The notes beneath the pieces were generated by a model. That model was not told where the DNA came from, ran no database searches, and saw only the letters and a list, made by a program, of their open reading frames with translations. The translations under genes were made by a program, and so were the position numbers. A stretch of DNA of 64,000 nt, from NCBI GenBank assembly GCA_019843655.1, contig JACDQD010000103.1:12089501-12153500 (forward strand), written 5' to 3'. Below, piece after piece: positions 55,501 to 64,000 of the stretch (positions are counted from its first letter, which is position 1; every line of letters begins with the position of its first letter). The stretch is from Lethocerus indicus. Lineage: Eukaryota; Arthropoda; Insecta; Hemiptera; Belostomatidae.

Positions 55501-56934
55501 GACCATTTAACACCAGACAGGAGCCTGCATTGTAACTGTATTACCTACCTTCCTACCCTACTTCTCCGAGTGGGTCTCCGCTCGTGAATTGGTCGATATC
55601 TGATATTTACTGTTTATATTTACACGTAATATTTACTATTCGAACAAATTGTAGCCTTGTGAACGGAATTACTACAGTTGTTCTAGGTAAAAAGATGTTA
55701 CCAGTGTTTGCATTATAAAACGATACGGAGGAGTCTAAGCAATGCATTTTCAATCACTTATATTATGATGTAAAAATATAAATCGTACAATAATTATTGT
55801 TTATACACTAGGTTTTTGTACCCAGGTGTTTTGCTAAACCGTTAGCTAAAAGTTTAACATCTATATTTTATATATTTATAATTAAACATATTTTTATTTG
55901 TTATTATTTGGCGCGTTCATGCAGTAGAATGTTTATAACCCACTATTTGCAGGATAAATCTGGAACAAGAATCATTCAATTCAATATAAACTATCGTACG
56001 AAATCGAATCAATTAATTTTTTCTTTTCAGGGCAACGATGTTCTCTGACATTATATTTTACCGAGTTCATTGAAGATAAATTGATAACTAATCTGTATCC
56101 AAAAAAATATTGTTAGTGCCAGGTTAATAATCTAAACAACATTACTGGTTATCTTTTATTTATTGTCTACAGCGCGGGAAATACCAGTATCCTAAGAAAC
56201 GTCGAGAGCAATTTCTTCGAAATCTCTCTTCGGCCGTTATCAATTTTCGATAAGGCGTCATGTGATTACGCAGTATCAATCTAACTTGGGCACCAAAAAA
56301 TAACTCGCTAGATATGCGTATTCCACTGGTATTTTTTCCAACTGTATAATTAAATATAGTTATACAAATAACGCGATGTTGAGAATTATATTCATAATTT
56401 CCTACAAAAAGTTGAAAAATGATGATTGTGTAATTTTAAACGTTTGAAGCTGTCGGGATTTCGTTTCAAATCAAATAGCAGACGACATATTGGCTCGATG
56501 TAACCGCGATCTTGGTTTGGATTACATGCCATAATTTAAATCAAATGCGTGACTCATACTCAGTCCTTTCTATACCAGTGTCGCCATTTTCAAACGTGCT
56601 GATTTAAAATCAAAATTCCATTACCATTTGTGCTCGGTATGGAGTAGGTACTTAATTTCATAATACGGATTTCAAAATTATACTGCAAGGTAAGGCTTTC
56701 GGCGTAAAGGTCTGAAGGCGGTTAGTAATATTTTTTGCGCCCAATGTGCTCAATATTTACCGTATATTTGAATTTGAATCAGAACAATAACATTATCCGG
56801 TTCCTGTGGTCATTTCAGCAACTGTTATTGAATGGTGGTGTTCTTGAGATGCACGGGAATTTCTTCCATAAACGAAACGACAGGTCAAAAATAATGGAAT
56901 GAATAAAAAAAGTGAATTTAAATTCTCGCTCCCT
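55501..56934. other. No recognisable gene
   Basis: AT-rich sequence with no frame above about 60 codons. Confidence 0.55.
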
Positions 56935-57336
56935 TTACGCCACTTCCATTTTCAATCTCATGGTGTCTTCCATTACCCCTTGGGTCCATCTCAGTCCTTG
57001 AGCATTCTTTATATAATTCACCCTACCTGTACACTCACTTCCATCTAGTTGTTTTCGTTCCAAATATTTTTTTTGTGTACAATATTGCCAGCAACATCTA
57101 TCTGGTTTCGCAATTCAAAATTGGTGGTCTGTTCATTTCCTAAAGTGTCGCAACACTTCCTCCTCCCTCTTATAACTCAATCGCGATTCCACTAATACAT
57201 CCCCAGCATCCTGACGTTCTAACACTTCCGCTATTGGTTTTGCTCTCATCGCTGGTCGCGTTAATTCCACGAAGTATGACGCCGATTTCTTTTGTAACAA
57301 AAATGAAAAATCTTTCACAACATGTGTCAACCGGCG
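56935..57336 (-). pseudogene. Decayed protein-like frame, possible transposon fragment
   Basis: A single minus-strand frame runs from 57336 to a TAA at 56935-56937 with only two internal stops (at 57130-57132 and 57115-57117). The upper block reads VKDFSFLLQKKSASYFVELT and later KREEEVLRHFRK. The lower 59-codon block has charged, soluble-looking content ending in GLRWTQGVMEDTMRLKMEV. The RWT-x-x-(V/M)-x-E-D-x-x-R-L pattern recalls Myb/SANT-like DNA-binding segments found in some transposon proteins. That link is weak and rests on a few residues. No ATG is seen at the start. It may be a decayed repeat gene or a chance frame. Confidence 0.25.
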
Positions 57337-60299
57337 TTACTATTAAGATTATCCCATCGGCATTCACATCTTGGAGTTTATAGTGGAATGAGGATAGTGC
57401 TCAGGGTAAATGCAAAACGGTCGCCAGTTCATCAATATTCAGGCAGCTTAACGGACGATTAAAGCAAAAATAAATAAAAGGCAGGTATGAGTCAAAATAA
57501 ATATTCATAATTAATCGCTTTGCAAACTGCAGACATTAATGAATTGCATGTATAATTTGAGAATCGTATAATGAGAAGTAAATAATAATTAATAAAATAC
57601 CTAAATTGAAATGCCGGTGACCACCCTTGACGCTGGGTCATGAATGGACGAATTATGTACTGAATATTAAACTATTGACCAGCGGCGTATTTTTTCCTAA
57701 ATTCCGCGAATAAATTAAATTTCAATAACAATCATAAACAAGTTATAAGTTTTATACAAGAGTTATTAATCATTAACTCATATTAATATCCAAGTTTACG
57801 GATATACTCGCCCTGCAGGCGACAATCACGCCTAAGTGACACATCAACATATTAACTAGGTTAAATTGTCGAAAAGCAGCTGTTAAATTATTTGTGAAGC
57901 TTGAGAACTCAGAAAATCTTTTGAACTACTCTGGAAAGAATGATTTTATATTTCTGGCGAGGTATGTTAAATAATATGCTTGTATCGCTTTTATCAAATA
58001 GATATAATTTCTATTCCATTCTAAGTTCGTTTTGGAACTGAGGATAATAATGTTAGCTCTCATTTGCTGTGTAAAAAACGGTAATTTTTACCCTCTTTTT
58101 CAGTAAAAGTACCATTACCGGAGGTCCACGTCCACGGCCCGAACAAGATGTTGCCGTTTTATTACATTACTATCGATAGGTGGAGGACAACAGATCGTTG
58201 TAACTCATATATTCTCTCGGTTATCTATACTATGTATACGTTATATAAGAACAGAGCGAGTTTCGAAACGCTGAATGGTTTAATAAAGTTGATAGGGCGA
58301 ATAACGACGGTGGGCGTCCACCCCGATGAGATGACCCCGCGTTGTGAAACATTGGACCGGTCTTCCAGTCCGGCCACTGAACGTTATTAGAGTATCGCCT
58401 TTTGTTACAAATTGTATTCAAATTGTCTGTTTATTTAAACATTTCCAAATATAGTTTTTTTCTGAATCGTCCCATTTGACGTAGTCGACGTTTGACGTCC
58501 GAGAATGCGTCGGCCGTTATTGCACAACCGGATCAAATGATACAACGAAAAAATAGCTTACTTTCTATAATAGTTATTTATCTCGAATGAGTCACGAATT
58601 GAGCGGGTTGAGTGGGCAAAGGTGATTCACTGGAAGCGATTTATGCACACGAATTGCGCTAATTTCACGACAAAAGAAACGAAACTGAGATTGATTCTAG
58701 AACAATCCGAAGCCTATTCAATTCATGCATTTAGATTTAACAACTGGTGACCAGGTTTCGAACCCGTGTCTAGCCCTGCCTAAAACATGGTATTTTATTT
58801 TTTACAGTCTATTGTTTTTGGCCCAAAAATTTACCGATTTTAATATTGACCTCTCAATTATTTATTTTTAAAGGGCGTAAAACTGGTTCATCATTTAAAA
58901 AGAGAACTAACCTCATTAGTTTTAGAACAACACTCGTTATAAATTAGAATTGTCACCATTTAACAATCGAAAATCGCAATAGCAATAACAATTTCAAAAC
59001 TTTTAACAATTCAGTTCACGATATGCCCTACTAATGAAATATTATCCATGCTTTTCCGTAATTATTTCCAATGCAGGTAGGAAACTATTATGTATCGTTT
59101 CAACAAGCATGTGATAATACAGTTAACATAGAATATGAATTATCTCTTTAATTATACCGTTCGGAGTTTCTACATTTCTGTAGTTAGCTATTAGTGTAAC
59201 AGAATAAAATTAAATCAGCAGACGCTTCATCTTATTCCACCCTCCCAACTAGTAGTTTACATTCAAAATTAACGTTTAATACGGATTTTATAAATTACGT
59301 ATAATTTGTTCACGGTTTTTGACCTTTGGAGGAGAGGAATTAATTGCGCTATTCTCTTTTTAAACCGATTTCCCTTAACGACTATCGTGTGGTTGGAGTT
59401 TTTTACCGCTGCCCGAAACGGCCAGGTCTAGGTAGAAAACCGGTCTATTTTTTTTTTGGGGTGGGCTGTTCACGATTAACCTTTTCTCGAGCAGTAGTTA
59501 ATCACCCCGGTTGAGCCCCCTTCACCCCGTAGAGGCTTTTTTTTATGTCCCCCTCACAGCTGATAAATAAGCTGTAATGAACCGGCATTTATGGCCAGGC
59601 CGTGTTATTAAAAGCGATGGGCAGGTTGTTGTTGGGCGGAGGGGGAGAGTATTTTTTAATAAACTAATGCCGTTGGCCGCGTCAACGAATGAAATCCAGC
59701 ATCATACTCTTGCAAACTTCTCTGTTATTTCTGGTTCTCGCTATCGCCAGTAGTATTCCGCCAGCAAGTGGTTGGTGAGGTCGGCTGCAGTTTAAACAAG
59801 TTTAGAATACACCAAATAAACGAGCCGAGACAAAGGTTATTAGAAAGTGAAGATATTCAAAATACTCGTGGACCCCGAAATATAACTTGTTCCTTCAATA
59901 AATAGGTAGAAAGTGAAACATTGCGAACATCAACTAGAAATTAATACCATGACTGTCGATATTCTGTAATCACCAATTCCTTTTTGTCACCCAAAAGCTT
60001 TTGTTATTCAAAAACACGTTTTGATATTACGGTCTTAATGATATATATTTAAAAAATTAGGATTAGAAAATTATCGTATCGTATTTTGTATTTCATGAAA
60101 ATAATTCAACAATCTCCAGTGTCTCCATCAACTCGTTTATTCACTCCTTCAGTTATATCGCTGCAAAACTGCTAGTTGTACTTAAATTTAATGACTTTAT
60201 ACAACAACACAATTTATTTGATACCTCGTCTGGGCCTAGCCACTCGACTGAGGCTGACGTAAGTCAATTAAAAGGGAAAATAAATTTCCATTAAATTGA
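57337..60299. other. No recognisable gene
   Basis: AT-rich with short frames. At 58750-58775 the minus strand reads ACGGGTTCGAAACCTGG, which resembles an RNA polymerase III B box or tRNA T arm, but no A box or cloverleaf could be built around it. A poly-T run lies at about 59448-59457. Confidence 0.5.
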
Positions 60300-60580
60300 G
60301 TGTAAGACTGGAAAGGACTGGTGGCAGGATGCGGGCCCCGATAGCCCCGGCATCCAGATAGCCCCCGAGAAGCGGGGACTATCGAGCATCACGTGATATA
60401 CCCTCGCACTATTGCGTGCGTGAGCGTAGGTACGCCGGAGACCCTTTAAAAGGGCTCGAGGGCTGTGGGGGCGTGTGGCGGCGGTTATCTAAGACCAAAC
60501 CGGTTTTTCAGTTTTGGCCATGCAACGGATCCATCGGTTCATTCCCAGACTGCTTAGTTCATGCTATGTATTTCTTTTTA
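60300..60580 (+). repeat. Family B module, copy 1, GC-rich with promoter-like words
   Basis: A GC-rich block holds a hairpin (CGATAGCCCCG near 60346 against CGGGGACTATCG near 60375), the palindrome ATCACGTGAT with an E-box near 60390, and TTTAAAAG near 60447. Then comes CCAAACCGGTTTTTCAG...GGCCATGCAACGG at 60495-60528. The last segment is repeated at 61089-61121 with about 30 of 34 matching positions. TATGTATTTCTTTTTA (60565-60580) is also repeated exactly at 61327-61342. From the ATG at 60519 a frame of 32 codons opens but is unrecognised. Confidence 0.45.
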
Positions 60581-61014
60581 TGAACAATTTGTTGTATACT
60601 TTCAACCATTTTTTTTAATATAATGGATTTAAGTATTGTCCTGACATGGTTCAGATGATGAAGAAATCACCCACTGCTTGACACATTCCTGACTAGAGTA
60701 CGTTTAACGAAGTAAGGACTTGACATTTACTTCTTTTACAATTAATATTTTACCTGGAAAAATATTCCATTATGATTTTACGTCTTTCATCCATCGCAAG
60801 TAGGAAGAATGTATTCACTTCAATACTGACCTCGAGCAAAAAAGGAATTTGGTGTACACTTCAAATAATAGAAAGTATTATATATTTTGACACGATTAAA
60901 TTTTTGCCATCGTTTATACGAAAATCAGCGACTTCTAAGTAATCTGGGATACATTTCCTGCTGAAAATTATTGGTTAAAGTAATAAGAAAAAGTGCGTAA
61001 ATGTTTATATTCTC
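60581..61014. other. No recognisable gene
   Basis: AT-rich spacer between the two family B copies; nothing assigned. Confidence 0.5.
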
Positions 61015-61386
61015 TTGGAGGTGGTGTTGGGCGAGCCGGGGGCATTTAACAAGGCCCGACCAAAACGACCAAGACTGCATCGCGGCACCCAAACTGGTTT
61101 TCCCTTTTGGCCATGCAACGGCTCTCTCGGATCGGGTTTTATTTCTGTATTATTTTTGATTCTTTCTTTTTTCAGGTTTACGTTTAATGTGATTTTTATT
61201 TCTTATTTCTCCTCCCGGTCCTTCTTTATTCCCCCCGTCACTATGGCGGTTGGCTCACGCCATGTCTTCCGCAGCGCCCTTTCGCAATTTGGCCCAGCCC
61301 TTCAATACCAGGCGCGGATGGAGTATTATGTATTTCTTTTTAATTTTAAAACAGTTTTGATTTATTTTGACTTGAAAGTATCATAA
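61015..61386 (+). repeat. Family B module, copy 2, overlapping a 123-codon open frame
   Basis: CCAAACTGGTTTTCC...GGCCATGCAACGG at 61089-61121 repeats copy 1, including an identical GGCCATGCAACGG. The second shared word, TATGTATTTCTTTTTA, lies 206 bp downstream instead of 37 bp, so about 170 bp differ between the copies. An open frame of 123 codons covers the module. It has a basic N-terminal third and a hydrophobic, Phe-rich middle encoded by T-rich DNA (around 61140-61220), which resembles chance translation of a pyrimidine tract. No family is recognised, and I do not call it a gene. Confidence 0.4.
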
Positions 61387-64000
61387 AATTATATATCATA
61401 TAATTAATCATATTTATGTATCATATAATTAATTATAATTATATATATCATATATAATTAAAATAGTCATAGTCCAAAGTTTCCTGACAAACTCCTCAAA
61501 AAACGCCTCAAATAAAAATTTGGTTCTATACAAAATACAGGGAAACGTTCGTTTATATATATATATAGTTTATATCTCTGAATAAATTAACCTATTGGCG
61601 ATACTGGGCGGGACCAAACTCAGGGTGTTTTCCTGCCGATAAACATAAACCAATCCGCTGGCAGGTTTTTACATTTCCTCAACTGATGCAATACAATTTC
61701 CGAATTTCATATGCTATAAAATGGGTTCTACGCATATACAAATTCCCCGGAATTTTATTTTTACCGGGTAAAGCCGCGGAGATGTAGGAGACCTTATAGC
61801 TATATAGAAAAAATACCAGTTCGACAGTTGGAAATAATGAGTTCATCAGAATTAAAAATAAGGGATATTAAAACATCTAGTTCATTTTAGCTTCGTACGC
61901 TAAATGACCCCGGTGTATGTCACGATCACTTATTCTCTTGAACATGTTGGGAAGGGTCAGGGTCAAAACCACGGTCGTCCATTTGTGGACGCCAGCGCCC
62001 TCTTTCGATGGAACCGTCGTACCGGTCATCCCGACATAACCCATAGAAGATGAGCGTTCATCAGAACGCGCTTCAAAACTAAATATATGTTTTTATAGTA
62101 TAATTAAATATGTTAAATTTCATGCACTTCCTTTTCCGATTTTCAGGCACTGTAAAGAATGAACAGAATTTAGGAATTCGTTAAAACTATTCCATTTTTC
62201 TTTAATTTATATGGATCTACGTAAAAAAAACGCCCAAATTGCTTCCGATATTGGCCGGTGAATTCGAGTAAAAAATTTGCGTTGTTTCGAATCTTCAAAA
62301 ACTAAAAAAATACTCAATGTGACCTTGCCTTAAACACAAAACTCTTCGAAAATACTTGAAGAGTCGGGATTTGAGGTGAACAGATATAATGTCGTCCGGA
62401 TTCAATTGTGCTAATGATTGATCCCGTTGTTTTAACCTTTTTATTGCAATTTTATGGCCATCGGTACAATACAATTTTATTGTCCAATCATGACAGTCCA
62501 ATATAATGACCGTTCATATTGTTTGTTACATGAAGAACGTAAGGACTGGAAGAACAAAAATTAGGGAATAACAAATGAAAAAAATATATATACTTCGTAT
62601 GCAAGTTCAGAGATTACTGCATCTGAATGCAATTCAATATTACAGAAATGTTAAACTGAATATAAATTGAAGTCGAATAACAATCCATCATTGGCTTGGG
62701 TACCTGGTCTGTGCAGTGGATGGGACCAAGTCATTAGTCATTAAATGGGGACCGGCGCGATCATGGGCTCTGGCCCATTGTCAAGTCTCAGTTGTGCTCC
62801 CCATTACTCCTCAATAGACCAATCCGACGCCCCCGGGTGAGTATCAATAATTTTATTCCTATACATTCAATGCTGATGACCCCACCTCCCAAACCAATAA
62901 CCCTTATATTTATCATTGACTCTAGGTGTCGGACAGGTGTGTACTCGTGAGCGTATATGAGACTCTATAACGATTGGGTCAGATAATGTTTATGGCGGGG
63001 TCATGTTTGGAGTATGAGTCCCGTCAACTAGTGGGAATTCTGTAGAAATTAATTCAGGATAAATTATCGGAGGTTTCCACGACAATAATGTGGCAATAAC
63101 CTTAGTTGGCAAGGGTTGAAACCCCCTGAAAGACTATTGCCATTACCAGGATGATTCTTGATGATTAATTAACGATTTGAGCAATACAGTCGATTCGATT
63201 TCTAAATCGACGGGCTTTCCTTACATGTTTCGAAACTATAGAGTAATTGTATGACTTTTAGTTTTGTATAATTGGTGCAAAGTATGCAACTGTTGGATGC
63301 AATTGTATGCAGAAACCCGTTGCGATTGCGTTTTCTGTGCACTAATTACGCAGTTAGTAACAGCCCGGCATGGAATGTATGTTTGTGTGGAACAATTAAA
63401 TATATTAATATCCAAGTATGGCGTAGAGTTTTCTGTCCTAAATGTTTTAAATAGCGATGTACGAAGATAGTGTGTTACTGTACTTGTCATCTTGTTTGTT
63501 TCGTAATGGAGGTTAACTACACTGTACTTATTAGGCTGAAGAAAATTACATTGTGTCACTTTGGATCATTGTCCCGTAGGTAATTTATAAGGCGTATAAT
63601 AATAATACGCCGATAAGTAGCGTAATAGATCACGCGACAAGGACACATAAAAGGACACAGGAAAAAGGAGACATACATCTGCCAAACCTTAATAAAAAAA
63701 ACGGACAAGAATCCATATATAGACATCAAACTTAATTCCCTTACTGATAGGATACAATTGAAAATGAGGAGTAGACGAAAGCGGTCTACCATTAGACCAA
63801 ATAAGCGTGGTACCACCAAACAGGTATCTTATATTAATTTATCTAGTTTAAATAATTAAAACAAACTCTATTTGTGTTCATCCGTCAGTGACGAGTATGC
63901 TGCATAATTTCGGAAAGAAAGTCCCAAATTTCTTCACATGAAAATATGCAGAACGAAATCGTTTTTGGATATCTTGTGACTACATTGGGAAATGTCGAAA
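61387..64000. other. No recognisable gene
   Basis: AT-rich, including TATATATA stretches at 61.38-61.47 and 61.55 kb. The 62.69-62.85 kb part is GC-richer. Overlapping frames at 63236-63559 (minus) and 63264-63470 (plus) are unrecognised. Confidence 0.5.

Noticed and set aside
58741..58790. tRNA-like T arm or SINE B box (GGTTCGAAACC on the minus strand)
   Set aside because: No A box at the right distance, no anticodon arm and a poor 5-bp T stem; a lone match to 9 of 11 bases is not enough.

Overview
This 64 kb window looks like eukaryotic nuclear DNA, most likely from an arthropod, probably an insect. It is AT-rich overall with small CpG-rich patches. It holds long pure dinucleotide microsatellites (GA/CT and TA tracts up to about 147 bp) and decayed copies of a Jockey-type non-LTR retrotransposon, a family typical of insects. 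There are no closely packed open frames, operons, rRNA genes or CRISPR arrays. CpG is not visibly depleted by eye, which would fit weak germline methylation, but I did not compute it. I could not identify the species.

No intact protein-coding gene is supported. The longest open frames are about 124 codons and most look like chance frames. The window reads as a gene-poor intergenic region or the inside of a very long intron, filled with old repeats.

Layout: 1-6.8 kb, unannotated AT-rich DNA. 6.8-6.9 kb, first fragment of a dispersed fold-back repeat (family A). 8.0-8.3 kb, a GC-rich patch with two hairpins, followed by a frameshifted Jockey-like reverse-transcriptase 3' end (8.49-9.2 kb). 14.0 kb, a weak Copia-like trace; 14.5 kb, a cluster of TGACG sites. 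15.55-15.82 kb, the most complete family A copy. 19.1-19.35 kb, a degenerate repeat (family C) followed by a 240-bp MITE with 32-bp perfect terminal inverted repeats and TA target duplications. 24-31 kb, four long microsatellites, plus a second family C copy inside a second TGACG cluster at 30.0-30.4 kb. 33.2 kb, a TATA+Inr promoter-like pair; 33.7-33.9 kb, a protein-like open segment on the minus strand. 39.1-39.3 kb, a second Jockey remnant; 39.65 kb, family A copy 3. 41.6 kb, a UUCG-capped hairpin. 45.9 kb, a CTT/GTT tract. 50.7-51.2 and 55.2-55.5 kb, GC-rich islands. 53.3 kb, family A copy 4. 56.9-57.3 kb, a decayed protein-like frame. 60.3-61.35 kb, a diverged duplicated module (family B).

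The items most worth follow-up are family A (four same-orientation copies with a fold-back core and a conserved one-sided tail), the 240-bp MITE, the duplicated module at 60-61 kb and the minus-strand decayed frame at 57 kb. Nothing seen supports a new multi-gene system.
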